Assembly: GCA_020724465.1 (NCBI GenBank)
Contig: DYGX01000001.1
Coordinates: 186,001-250,000, forward strand
DNA from: Thermoflexus sp.
Lineage (GTDB): Bacteria > Chloroflexota > Anaerolineae > Aggregatilineales > Aggregatilineaceae
Length of the DNA stretch: 64,000 nucleotides
Direction of reading: 5' to 3'
Position 1 is the stretch's first letter, and every line of letters begins with the position of its first letter. The translations under genes and the position numbers were made by a program. Below are positions 26,967 through 36,220 of this stretch, piece after piece. The notes under the pieces are model-generated. The model saw nothing but the letters and a program-made list of their open reading frames with translations. It searched no databases and was not told where the DNA came from.

Positions 26967-28145
26967 GTGCCGACCATCACGCTGCGCCACATCACCAAGC
27001 GCTACGGCGCCGGAAACGCGGTCGAGCCAGGTGCGATCAGCCGCCTCGTTACCGCCACCACGCGGCCACTCTTCGGCGAGGGTGCCGCCCCCCCGCGCGA
27101 GCATCGTGATCTGCCCGAGCCGCGCGACCGCGAATACGCCCTGCACGACCTGTCGCTGACGATCCGCGATGGCGAGACCATGAGCATTGTCGGGCCGTCC
27201 GGCTGCGGCAAGACCACGCTGCTGAAAGTGATCGCCGGGCTGGTCACGCCCGATTCTGGCGAGGTGCTTTACGACAACGTGCCCATCGCCAGCATCCCGA
27301 TCTCCGAGCGCGGCATTGGCATGGTCTTCCAGAACTATGCGCTCTATCCGCACATGGAATCGCGCGAGAACATCGGCTTCTACGACCTGATCCGCCACCA
27401 GCCCGAGCGCATCCCGGAGCGCATCCGTACCATTGTTGAGGTGATGGGCGTGGCGCTGGAGCATCTGCTCGACCGCAAGCCGCCGACGCTTTCGGGTGGC
27501 GAGCAGCAGCGCGTGGCGATCGCCCGCTGCCTGGCACGCGACCCGCGCGTCTTCCTCTTCGACGAGCCGCTCTCGAACCTGGACGCCAAGCTGCGTATCG
27601 ACACGCGCGTTCAAATCAAACGCCTGCTGCAGCACTACAGGATCACCTCGGTCTATGTGACGCACGACCAGACCGAGGCCATCGCCCTCGCCAACCGCAT
27701 CGCTGTCATGAAGGATGGAACGATCCAGCAGATCGGGACCTTCGAGCAGTTGTACGAACGGCCTGTTAACGCATTCGTGGCGCAGTTCTTCGGCCAGCCG
27801 CCGATGAATCTGTTTCCGGGGCGCGCGTATGGTGATCGATGGGAAGGGAGCCGGTTTGGAGTAGCGCCGATCCGGCCCGGACTCCGGCATGCGCAGAAAA
27901 CACTGCTCGGCATTCGGCCCGAACATGTTCAGATCGTCGCCGAAGGGGTCCCGGCCCGGATCGACCACATCGAGTATATCTTTCCGGAACGGCGCAAGCT
28001 GCTTTACCTGACGCTCGGCGAGCTACGTTGTGTGGCCAGCGTCCCGCTGGAAGTCCCGGCGGAGCGCGGCGACCGTGTCCAGCTCGCCTTCCCCGGCGAA
28101 AACATCTTCCTTTTCGACGAGGAGTCCGGCCAGCGCGTCGGCTGA
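26967..28145 (+). CDS. MalK/UgpC-like ABC transporter ATPase with an insertion
   Basis: This is a 392-residue ATPase. Walker A (GPSGCGKTT), Q-loop (GMVFQNYALYPHM), signature LSGGEQQRVAIARCL, Walker B VFLFDEPLSNLD and the H-loop YVTHDQTEA are intact, and a C-terminal TOBE/OB region follows. This is the carbohydrate-importer ATPase type. An extra segment of about 35 residues (about 14-50, containing PREHRDLPEPRDRE) interrupts the first beta-strands before Walker A, where MalK-type proteins have only a few residues. The GTG at 26967 is chosen because AGGAG lies about 10 bases upstream; longer in-frame starts run back inside the glycosyltransferase. No permease or binding protein is adjacent, so it may serve transporters encoded elsewhere. 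Confidence 0.88.
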   Translation: MPTITLRHITKRYGAGNAVEPGAISRLVTATTRPLFGEGAAPPREHRDLPEPRDREYALHDLSLTIRDGETMSIVGPSGCGKTTLLKVIAGLVTPDSGEVLYDNVPIASIPISERGIGMVFQNYALYPHMESRENIGFYDLIRHQPERIPERIRTIVEVMGVALEHLLDRKPPTLSGGEQQRVAIARCLARDPRVFLFDEPLSNLDAKLRIDTRVQIKRLLQHYRITSVYVTHDQTEAIALANRIAVMKDGTIQQIGTFEQLYERPVNAFVAQFFGQPPMNLFPGRAYGDRWEGSRFGVAPIRPGLRHAQKTLLGIRPEHVQIVAEGVPARIDHIEYIFPERRKLLYLTLGELRCVASVPLEVPAERGDRVQLAFPGENIFLFDEESGQRVG

Positions 28146-28164
28146 TGCCGGCGCCGCGCGCCGA

Positions 28165-31100
28165 TTATTCGTAGCGCAGGACGTTCATCGGCTTCTCGGC
28201 GGCTGCCCCCCAGGCAGACAGCATTGCCGCGCCAATCGCCACACCGATTCCAAGCAGAATCAGCCAGGCGATGGTCGATAGCTCGAGCAGCTCGCGTAGC
28301 TGTTCGGGCGACTGGCTCGCCAGCACCACCGCGACCGTCACCAACAGCCCAACGCCCGCGCCGATCAGCCCGGCGAGCAGTCCGATCAGGCCGTTCTCCA
28401 CGACGAGCATCCCCAGCACGCGCCAGCCCTTGAGGCCGACCGCCTTCATCACCCCGATCTGCCGGCGCCGCTCTTGCGTGGCCAGCGCGACAGTGTTGGC
28501 GATGATCGCGGTCCCCGCCAGCAGCGCCAGCCACGCCACCAACGTGGGAATAGCGTTAAGCTGTTCGAGCAAGTTCTTGAGAAGCTGGGTCAGTGCGCCC
28601 AGCTCAATCGCCACCGCCCCCGGCACATCCGCCAGCGCCGCGAGCGTCTGGTCCATATAGGCCGGGTCTTCCTCATTCACCTGCACCACAGTTACGATAT
28701 TCAGCGGCTCGACCGTGCGCGGCAAGGTGTCCGGCGGCAGCAGGAACTGATCGCCGAAACCTGCCTGGGCGCTCTGCGCCTTGACCACGCCCACCACTTC
28801 CAGCTCGAGCAGCAGGCCGTCGGGGTCGGAGCGGGTGCGGAAGCGATACTGCAGCCGGTCCCCGGCCCGGATGCCGAGATGCGCGGTTACAAACGACTCG
28901 CGCACCATGATCAGGTTCTTTCCGGCGTCTGATGGAAGAAGCCTGCGCCCGGAAGCCATTTCGTAGGCAGGAAGTTCCTCAAGGCTGCTGCGCTGAGACA
29001 GGATCATCACAAACGGATCTTCCTCAGCTTCCTCGCTGTTCGCAAAGTTGAAGGGGCCGCTGTGCTCGAATCGTGGCGGCTCTCCGTTCACCGCTTCGAG
29101 CACCGCGCGATACGTCGTAAACTGCGCGTAGTGCTCGATCCCGTCCAGTCCATCCAGCGTCTGGCGGATGGCCGCGGCTTGCTGCGGGGCGCGCGTCACC
29201 ACCAGCAGGTTCCCCTCGGCGCGCTCGGATAGCTGGAACTCCAGGATATGGCTCACGGCGCCGGTCGTCAGCGAGACCAGACTGAGCCCCGCGATCCCAA
29301 CACTGAGGCCGAGCAAGGTGGACGCAACCCGTGTGCGCCTGCCCGACATCTCGCGCAGAATCAGCCGCGCGTCCACGCTGAAGCGCCGGCTCAGCGCGCG
29401 CCACAGGAGCACAAAGGCGACAGCGCCAGCGGCGGCCCCCGCCCACCGCAGCCAGATCACCTGCGTGATCGCCAGCAGCACGCCTGCCAGCACCAGCGCG
29501 ACGCTGAGCAACACTGTGCCCAGCGTCGCCGCCGCTGGCCCGGCGCTGGCCGCCGAATCGCGCCATCCCGGCGGTGGCGACGGCAACGGATTGCTCGCCC
29601 CTTTGCGCTGCCACCACCACGCGCCGGAAAACACGCCGAGCGCCGCCACCGCTGCGATCGCCAGCGGGGCACGCGCCGCGACCGTCGCGCCAATCGCCGC
29701 GACCACCGCCAGCACCACGACGCTCACAACCCCGATCAAAACAACCGGGGGCAGCTTGCCGATCGCCCACACCAGCAACCAGTAGCCAACAAAGATCGCG
29801 CCCAGCAGCGCCAGCGCGCCCTCGACCAGCACGATCCCGGTCGCCTGGGCGCTGAGCGTCTGCCAGAAAGCGGTTCCATCCAGCAGGCCCGACAGCGCGC
29901 GCCCTGCCAGCAGCCCGATCCCGCCGCCTGCAGTCGCTCCCAGCGTCCCCAGCGCGATCACGCTGGCAAGCGCGCGCCCGTACCAGCGGATCAGCAGCCC
30001 GAACACGCCGGTCAGCAGCGCCCACGCCCCGATCCAGACAGCAGCGCCCTGCTCGTACGCCGTCCAGATCGCCCCGGCAGGCTTCGTCTCGCCAAGCTGC
30101 AACGGTCGCCAGCTCTCGGCCACAATCAACATCACGCCGGATGCCAGCGCCGCGCCGAGCGCCAGCGCGCCGTACAGCAGAACCGTCTGCCTCAGCGCCC
30201 GCAGCCCCAGCGTGATCGCCGCACGCCCTCGCTCGCGCCGTTCCAGCCCGCGCCCGCCCTTGACCGGGAGCACGCCGGCGACGCCGCCCGCTGCGCCCGT
30301 GATCCAGTTTTCGAGCCGCTCGAACCGCCGCGGCAGCCGGAAGACATAGTAATCCGGGATGGGCCGGCCAACGCCCAGGTTAGCGACGATCACCCCCAGA
30401 AACAGCCCGACCAGCGCCCCGCCCCCGACGATCATGTACACCGGATCGATGGTGATGGTGTCGTTGACAATCGAGCTAACCAGCAGCCCCAGCACGCCGA
30501 TCATGACGAGCAGCGTCACCAGCGTTTGCAGCAGCCCGGCCGCCGGCATCTGAGCCTCGTTCGGGCGCAGCACGATCGCAGGGCGCACCTGCCCGGCGAC
30601 GAGAGTGGGCAGGAACCCGAACAGCACGGTGATCACCATCCCCAGGAACAGGCCGCTCAGCATCGCCTCGGGATACGGCCGCCAGACCAGGGTCAGACCG
30701 AACGCCTGCTCGCCGACGCTCTTGACGAGATAGCTCAGCAGCACGCCGAGCGCCACGCCAAACAAGCTGCCGATCAGGCCCATCAGCGCGGCCTCGACCA
30801 GGAACAGCGCCGTCACGCGGTACGCCTTCAGTCCCAGCGTCTTCAAGACCGCGATCTCCAGCGTGCGGCGGCTGACGACGACCAGCATCGTGTTGATGAT
30901 TCCGATCCCGCCGATCAGCAGCGACGACAGCCCCATCACCAGAATCATGTCGTCGATCACGTCCGCCGTCTCGGCGTTCTCCTCTTCCAGCTCGACAATC
31001 GTGATTCGACTCAGCTTCTCATCCAGGTCGCCTTCCGTTTGCAGATGGCTCTCGAGATAAGCGATCAGGCTGGCGTCTACCGCCTCTACACTGCGCTCCA

Positions 31101-31950
31101 GCGGCACCTTGATGAAAACCTGATCGGGCAGCGGTCGCTCGCGCAGCACCCCCAGATCGCTGAATGGAACATAGATGAAATCCAGCAGCGCCGTCTGCGG
31201 GGTGGAGAGAATTGACTCCGCGCTGGCGGGCACAACCCCCGTCACCACGTACAGAACATCCGACGCCCCGATCCGCACGATATCGCCCTCGGCCAGTCCG
31301 GCTGCCGACTCCCGGCGCAGATTGCTCGATATCACAACCGGACGCGCGTTGCTGATGCGGTAGGTCGGATATGTGGCCCAGGCAAGCCCTGGCGCGCCGG
31401 CACCGGGCGCCGCGCTAAGGGCGCCAATCGCGCTCAGCGACGGGGCAACCCGCGCGGCGAGCGCCGTCTCGGCGTGCCCGGCGAACGCTTCGGCCAGCGT
31501 GCGCCCATCTTCCAGCGTGATGCTGTCATAGAACGGATACAGATCGGGTTCGATGGCCAGCGCCAGGACCGCCGTCGTCTTTACCGTCTGGCCCTGCACC
31601 ATCTGCCGGATGGACGTCACCCAATTGGCGCGCGCAACCGTAATCTCGACCCCTTCCTGCCGCGCCCAGTCGCGCATCGCTGCGACGGCTTCAGTCGAAA
31701 AAGCAGCCCATCCCGACGTGTTGCGGTCGACCAGTCCAACGGCGTTGCGCGTCGCGGCCAGCCGGATATCGCCCCGGTTCATCTGCGCCAGGTTGCTGGT
31801 CAGCTCGTCCGCCACCATGAATGCCAGCGACCGCAGCGCCACTACCGCCGCCACGCCGGTTGCCACGCAGATCAGCGCGAACAGCGTGCGCGTCCGGTTG
31901 CGCCACATGTCGCGCAGGGAATGGATGAAGAAAAAGCGCAGCAATCTCAT
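28165..31950 (-). CDS. Double FtsX/MacB-type ABC permease, 1261 aa
   Basis: This very large permease has two FtsX modules. The first is an N-terminal helix (FIHSLRDMWRNRTRTLFALICVATGVAAVVAL) with a MacB-type periplasmic domain (about 45-310) and a three-helix FtsX block (about 325-460, LIGGIGIINTMLVVVSRRTLEIAVLKTLGL). A run of further hydrophobic helices occupies about 475-850. A second MacB-like unit follows (LILREMSGRRTRVASTLLGLSVGIAGL and extracytoplasmic domain). It ends in a final FtsX block (GTAIIANTVALATQERRRQIGVMKAVGLKGWRVLG). Two complete half-permeases in one chain mean one polypeptide may form the whole channel. Its ATPase partner is the upstream gene, overlapped by 4 bases. It probably moves lipoproteins, lipids or peptides, or drives a wall enzyme; the substrate is unknown. 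Confidence 0.88.
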   Translation of the reverse strand: MRLLRFFFIHSLRDMWRNRTRTLFALICVATGVAAVVALRSLAFMVADELTSNLAQMNRGDIRLAATRNAVGLVDRNTSGWAAFSTEAVAAMRDWARQEGVEITVARANWVTSIRQMVQGQTVKTTAVLALAIEPDLYPFYDSITLEDGRTLAEAFAGHAETALAARVAPSLSAIGALSAAPGAGAPGLAWATYPTYRISNARPVVISSNLRRESAAGLAEGDIVRIGASDVLYVVTGVVPASAESILSTPQTALLDFIYVPFSDLGVLRERPLPDQVFIKVPLERSVEAVDASLIAYLESHLQTEGDLDEKLSRITIVELEEENAETADVIDDMILVMGLSSLLIGGIGIINTMLVVVSRRTLEIAVLKTLGLKAYRVTALFLVEAALMGLIGSLFGVALGVLLSYLVKSVGEQAFGLTLVWRPYPEAMLSGLFLGMVITVLFGFLPTLVAGQVRPAIVLRPNEAQMPAAGLLQTLVTLLVMIGVLGLLVSSIVNDTITIDPVYMIVGGGALVGLFLGVIVANLGVGRPIPDYYVFRLPRRFERLENWITGAAGGVAGVLPVKGGRGLERRERGRAAITLGLRALRQTVLLYGALALGAALASGVMLIVAESWRPLQLGETKPAGAIWTAYEQGAAVWIGAWALLTGVFGLLIRWYGRALASVIALGTLGATAGGGIGLLAGRALSGLLDGTAFWQTLSAQATGIVLVEGALALLGAIFVGYWLLVWAIGKLPPVVLIGVVSVVVLAVVAAIGATVAARAPLAIAAVAALGVFSGAWWWQRKGASNPLPSPPPGWRDSAASAGPAAATLGTVLLSVALVLAGVLLAITQVIWLRWAGAAAGAVAFVLLWRALSRRFSVDARLILREMSGRRTRVASTLLGLSVGIAGLSLVSLTTGAVSHILEFQLSERAEGNLLVVTRAPQQAAAIRQTLDGLDGIEHYAQFTTYRAVLEAVNGEPPRFEHSGPFNFANSEEAEEDPFVMILSQRSSLEELPAYEMASGRRLLPSDAGKNLIMVRESFVTAHLGIRAGDRLQYRFRTRSDPDGLLLELEVVGVVKAQSAQAGFGDQFLLPPDTLPRTVEPLNIVTVVQVNEEDPAYMDQTLAALADVPGAVAIELGALTQLLKNLLEQLNAIPTLVAWLALLAGTAIIANTVALATQERRRQIGVMKAVGLKGWRVLGMLVVENGLIGLLAGLIGAGVGLLVTVAVVLASQSPEQLRELLELSTIAWLILLGIGVAIGAAMLSAWGAAAEKPMNVLRYE

Positions 31951-32654
31951 ACCGGCACGTACTCGCGCACGATGCGCCCGTCACTCAGCTCCATCACGCG
32001 GCCCATTCGGGCCGCCAGGTCGCGGTCATGGGTCACCAGCACCACGGTCGTGCCGGTTTCGCGCCAGACGTTGCGCAGAGCTTCCAGCACCACTTCGGAC
32101 GCCACCGAGTCCAGGTTGCCGGTCGGCTCGTCCGCCAGCAGCAAGGGCGGGTTATTCGCCAGCGCCCGTGCAATCGCAACCCGCTGCTGCTGCCCGCCCG
32201 ACAGCTCCATCGGGCGGTGATGGAGCCGGTCGCCCAGGCCGAGCAGTTCCAGCAGCTCGCGCGCTCGCTTTTCGGGGTGAAACTTGGGGCGATTGGCAAA
32301 CTGGATCGGCAGCGCGACGTTCTCCAGCGCGGTCAGAGTCGGGATCAGGTTGAAGAACTGGAAGACAAACCCGATCTTCTCGTTGCGAACTTCGGTCAGC
32401 CGGCCTTCACTCATGTTGGTGATGTCCACGCCGTCGATCTCGATCCGCCCTGTCGTGGGCGTGTCCAGCCCGCCGATCAGGCCGAGCAGCGTGCTCTTGC
32501 CGCTGCCCGACGGCCCGACGATCGCGACCATTTCGTTCTCGTAGATCTCCAGATCGACACCCCGCACGGCATGGACCACCACGGGGCCGAGGGGCAGATC
32601 TTTTGTGAGGTTAGTCGCCCTCAGAATCGGGCGGCGTCCGTTTGTCTGGGTCAT
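31947..32654 (-). CDS. LolD/MacB-type ABC transporter ATPase
   Basis: This 235-residue ATPase has Walker A GPSGSGKSTLL, Q-loop GFVFQFFNLIPTLTALENVALP (the LolD/MacB family signature), LSGGQQQRVAIARAL, Walker B LLLADEPTGNLDS and H-loop VTHDRDLA. It energises the FtsX-type permease encoded next; the ATG of that gene overlaps this stop (ATGA, 31947-31950). Families of this type couple ATP hydrolysis to mechanical movement of extracytoplasmic domains rather than simple import. Confidence 0.93.
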   Translation of the reverse strand: MTQTNGRRPILRATNLTKDLPLGPVVVHAVRGVDLEIYENEMVAIVGPSGSGKSTLLGLIGGLDTPTTGRIEIDGVDITNMSEGRLTEVRNEKIGFVFQFFNLIPTLTALENVALPIQFANRPKFHPEKRARELLELLGLGDRLHHRPMELSGGQQQRVAIARALANNPPLLLADEPTGNLDSVASEVVLEALRNVWRETGTTVVLVTHDRDLAARMGRVMELSDGRIVREYVPV

Positions 32655-32783
32655 CCTTCATCACCCTCTACATCCAGGCAACCGGTACTGTAACACGGAC
32701 TGGCGCCAGTTCCCATTAAGAGAATATGAATTCACGCCCTGGCTGGTGGCGAGCGCGATAGTCTGGCGTAAGCATCGCGTTGG

Positions 32784-32812
32784 TTGACCCGGCCACCCAG
32801 GATTGTTATCCT
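32784..32812 (+). promoter_or_regulatory. Promoter of the L,D-transpeptidase gene
   Basis: TTGACC (32784-32789), 17 bases and TATCCT (32807-32812) lie 39 bases before the ATG at 32851. The rest of the 193-base divergent gap shows nothing else I can support. Confidence 0.6.
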
Positions 32813-32847
32813 TTTACCTGAACTCTGTCAATGCGAGGTGAAAAAGC

Positions 32848-34011
32848 GTGATGCGTGGTTCGAGATTAGTCCTGGTAGCCCTGGTACTTCTGAGTGTAAT
32901 AGGTTTGGAACTCGCGTCGGCAGTCCCGGCAACGGCCTTCCCTGGTGATGCGCGCGACGAGGACTGCAATGAGCGAATCGAAGCCATCCTGGCGACGACC
33001 CCAGAAGGAGAGACACCTCAACTGCCGAAGGACTGCCTGCCGCATACGGGCATGACAGCGCTCGAACTGCGCGCGGCAGAAGCCGAGATGAAAGCCGAGC
33101 CGTATCCGGACGTCATCCAGGTTCCGTACAATGAAGAAGTGGTCTGGACACGCGCGTACCGCCGCATGATCGGTGACATCACCATGTACAATGCTCCACA
33201 TGGCGAGCCGATCGGCTTCATGGATGCCGGCTACAACTTCGTGACGATCATCAATCAGCAGGATGGCTTCACCCAGATCAACTGGGGCGTGTGGGTACCA
33301 TCCGAGCAGATCGCCTACGCCGACGTGTCGCATTTCTCTGGTGTCGAGTTGCAGTCTCATCCCAAGCGCCCCTTCGCCTGGATGCTGGCCGAGGCATATC
33401 CCAGCCGCTACCCCGGCGGGCCCCAGGACAAGAGCCAGGAGCGCATCGAGCGTTACACCCTGATGAACATCTACGGTGTGGAGTACGTCGACGGATGGGA
33501 GTGGTATCTCGTCGGCCCGAACCAGTGGGTGCAGCAGATCCGTGTCGCCAAGGTCCACCCTATCGCCCGGCCTGAGGAAATCGGCGAGCACGAGCGCTGG
33601 TTTGCCATCGACCTCTACGAACAGACGCTCGTCGCCTACGAAGGCGATCGCATGGTCTTCGCCACCCTGATCTCATCCGGCTTGCCGCAATGGTCCACCC
33701 ACGAAGGGCTGTTCCGGATCTACGATCGCTACGAAGCAACGCGCATGAGCGGCGCAGTGGGGCAGCCAGATTTCTATTACATCGAAGAGGTGCCATACGT
33801 CATGTATTTCGATGACGAGATCGGCCTGCACGGCACCTACTGGCACGACCGTTTCGGCTACCGGCAGAGCCACGGCTGCGTGAACCTGTCCATTATGGAT
33901 GCCTGGTGGATTTACGACTGGACCAAAGAGGAACCCCACCAGAACGCCTGGGTATACGTGTACAGCAGCGGTACCTACCGCCGCGACCTGCCCGCCTGGG
34001 CACGCCGTTAG
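32848..34011 (+). CDS. Secreted YkuD L,D-transpeptidase
   Basis: This 387-residue exported protein has a signal peptide of about 28 residues (RLVLVALVLLSVIGLELASAVPATAFP). The middle part contains an SH3-like/GW-like segment (MIGDITMYNAPHGEPIGFMDAGYNFVTI). The C-terminal YkuD domain has WFAIDLYEQTLVAYEGDRMVFATLISSG and the catalytic HGTYWHDRFGYRQSHGCVNLS, with nucleophile Cys343 (counted from the ATG at 32851) and conserved His and Arg/Asn residues. It forms 3-3 peptidoglycan cross-links or attaches proteins to the wall. A GTG at 32848 directly precedes the ATG, and either could start. It has its own promoter and terminator, so it is monocistronic. Confidence 0.94.
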   Translation: MMRGSRLVLVALVLLSVIGLELASAVPATAFPGDARDEDCNERIEAILATTPEGETPQLPKDCLPHTGMTALELRAAEAEMKAEPYPDVIQVPYNEEVVWTRAYRRMIGDITMYNAPHGEPIGFMDAGYNFVTIINQQDGFTQINWGVWVPSEQIAYADVSHFSGVELQSHPKRPFAWMLAEAYPSRYPGGPQDKSQERIERYTLMNIYGVEYVDGWEWYLVGPNQWVQQIRVAKVHPIARPEEIGEHERWFAIDLYEQTLVAYEGDRMVFATLISSGLPQWSTHEGLFRIYDRYEATRMSGAVGQPDFYYIEEVPYVMYFDDEIGLHGTYWHDRFGYRQSHGCVNLSIMDAWWIYDWTKEEPHQNAWVYVYSSGTYRRDLPAWARR

Positions 34012-34033
34012 GCTTCCGGCTGGCGAGGATTGA

Positions 34034-34057
34034 ACGGGGCGCATGCGCCCCGTTTTT
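34034..34057 (+). terminator. Terminator after the L,D-transpeptidase
   Basis: A GC-rich palindrome (ACGGGGC with GCCCCGT, inner GCATGC) at 34034-34053 is followed by seven T residues. It is a classic intrinsic terminator. Confidence 0.9.
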
Positions 34058-34086
34058 TTGATTTTTTGATCCGGCGTGCCTGGGCG

Positions 34087-36077
34087 TTATTCGGAGTCGT
34101 CGATCTGCAGCTCGGTCCTGTCCATGTCTGCCGCCGTCAGCTCGCTCCAGGTCGAATCGCTGCTGCCTCGTCGCGCCGGATCCTGCGTTTCCGCCAGGCT
34201 CAGCGCCGCGACCAGAAACGCCAGCCGCCGCGCGTCCATTGTCTCCGTTTGCCAGTCCATCAAGCGCAGACCGAGGAACGCCAGGGCAACGAAGTACTCG
34301 TTCCAGCGGTTCGGCGCCGCCAGGCATTGCCGCACGACCTCGCGCACAGCGCCGATGATTCCCAGCGCCTCGGCCAGATCGCTGTCAGCGTGCCGCCGGA
34401 GCGGGCTTTCGCCATGATTGATTCCGCGCAGCAGATGCACAATCTCCCATGCTCCGGCCCAGCCAGGCTTCGCCAGCGCGGCGACGATCTCCACCAGCAG
34501 GCTGATCTCCAGCATGGCCCAGTCGAACAGGGTATGCCCCTCGCGCGTCCAGGCGAAGTCGATGAGCCAGGCATCGCCGCGCGGCCCCACCAGGACATTC
34601 CCGCGTGCAAGTCGCCATGGATCATCGACAGGTGTCCGGCCACAGGACGCTCAAGCAAGTCATTCACCTGCAAGATCGGGTTCGGCAGGTGCGGCACGTC
34701 CGGCAACGGCGAGGGCACCAGCGGAGCCTGGAAATCAAAGTCCGGCTCCAGACGCTGCAGGCTGCGGCTCAGCAGATCGTCGCGGGTGTGCACCACGCGC
34801 CCGCCCAGCCGCTCGACTACCTCGCCCCGGTAGTGCCCGGCTTCGTGCACATCCAGGCCGCGCAGTTCCACCTTGCTCGCCCGGTCCAACGCTTCGGGCT
34901 GGGACCCCGCCGCCAAATACAGGCGGCCGCGTTCCGGATCGATCTTTTGCACGCTGAACTCCTCGATGACGACGATCTCCCCCGGCAGCACCTGCGCGGA
35001 CCGGCTCCACCCGCCCAACGGGCGCAGGATGTGGCTGGCGTCTGCGAGCTTCGACTCGGGAACCGCTTCCAGCACCAGAGCGGGCGGCAGGACGTGCTCG
35101 TATTCGCGCCAGGCTCCAAACCGGTACGGCTTGCGTTGCAGCCACCACGCCGGGCCAAACGTCTCGAAGAGCGCCCGGATCAGATCGGCCACTTCGTGCG
35201 GATGGCGCTGCGCCGCATACTCGCGCAGGCTCACCGGCTCGGTGTCTTCGATCCGCCCGACGAAGGTGTACTTTAGCCCCCCGATCGGCAAGTCGTCGGG
35301 CACCACCGGTGTATCGACTAGGCGTGCGGTAGTCGAGGGCAGCGTGTCTTTCACATGCAGGTCATAGCGCCGCCGCTCGTATAACACGGCATAGCGGTCA
35401 TCGAGCTTCGCCACAACGGGCGCGTCCTTGTAGCCGTCCACCCGCTCCGGGCGCACCAGCAGCACACGCGCGCCGCTATAGCCGCCGCCCAACTCGCGCA
35501 CAATGTGCACCTGCCCGTATTCGCGAAACATCATCTGCAGCACGCGGCGCTGATCGGCGTCCACCATCACGTCGCCCAAGATCGGGATCTCCGGCGGCTG
35601 AGCCTCGACCGGCGCGTTCCAGTCAGCCGCCGTCTGGCGCAGCGCCGCAATGTCTGCGCCAATCTCGCGCAGCACGCGGCTGACCACGCTGTCCCCTTCG
35701 TCGAGAATCGCCAGCAACAGGTCGCGCTCGGACACCTCATCCGTGCCGGCGTGTTCCTCGGCCAGCTTGAGGATCTTCTGCGCGCGCGGCGTTTCGGGAA
35801 AGCCCGGCCAGTAGCGCCGATCTTCGTAGCGCCCAACCGACTCACGGATGCTGTAGCGGACAAAACGCGGCGACAGCCCGTGGTGTTGCAGCACAGCCCG
35901 TGTCAGCCCGCCTTGAAGCTGCGTCAGGGCAATGAACAGATGCTCGACGCCGATGAAATAATGGTGCAGACGCGTCGATTCCTGCCGCGCGAGATTGATG
36001 ATATCCTGCAGACCAATGACTTCCACCGCATTCTGTCCGTTTCTGGCCGCGCATGCCAGGCTGCCTGGTTGATACAT
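34087..36077 (-). pseudogene. Clp-N domain/phosphotransferase fusion, one-base frameshift
   Basis: The frame from the ATG at 36077 runs through an N-terminal double Clp-N-like repeat (about 20-150: LARQESTRLHHYFIGVEHLFIAL, then ARAQKILKLAEEHAGTDEVSERDLLLAIL). A kinase-fold N-lobe follows (VHIVRELGGGYSGARVLLVRP...APVVAKLD), with a beta-rich insert and then the catalytic loop HGDLHAG. There the frame is lost. In the next frame the protein resumes as NVLVGPRGDAWLIDFAWTREG and continues for about 165 residues to a stop at 34087. Adding one base near 34600-34604 restores HGDLHAGN...IDF, the catalytic Asp, Asn and metal-binding Asp of aminoglycoside-phosphotransferase-like kinases. Either the gene is recently broken or the assembly has an error; the frame is otherwise clean. 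The intact protein would be about 660 residues. Confidence 0.75.
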
Positions 36078-36174
36078 GGCCCTGGATCAATTAATACGCA
36101 AAGTATACCTGACCGCGCCGCACACCGCGTAATCGCCCGGTTGGCGCCGGACGATAGCCCGGAACCGCTAGAGT

Positions 36175-36183
36175 TGCTATACT
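36175..36183 (+). promoter_or_regulatory. Extended -10 promoter of thrB
   Basis: TGC directly precedes TATACT (36178-36183), 38 bases before the GTG of thrB. A second TATACT reads leftward at 36106-36101 toward the Clp-N fusion gene. Confidence 0.45.
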
Positions 36184-36220
36184 CCGCAACAGGTACCCGA
36201 CACGCTCTCGGAGCGCTATC

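Noticed and set aside
29248-31215. 655-codon plus-strand frame
   Set aside because: It is antisense to the FtsX permease and is very rich in Gln, Arg and His, as expected from a GC-rich shadow frame.
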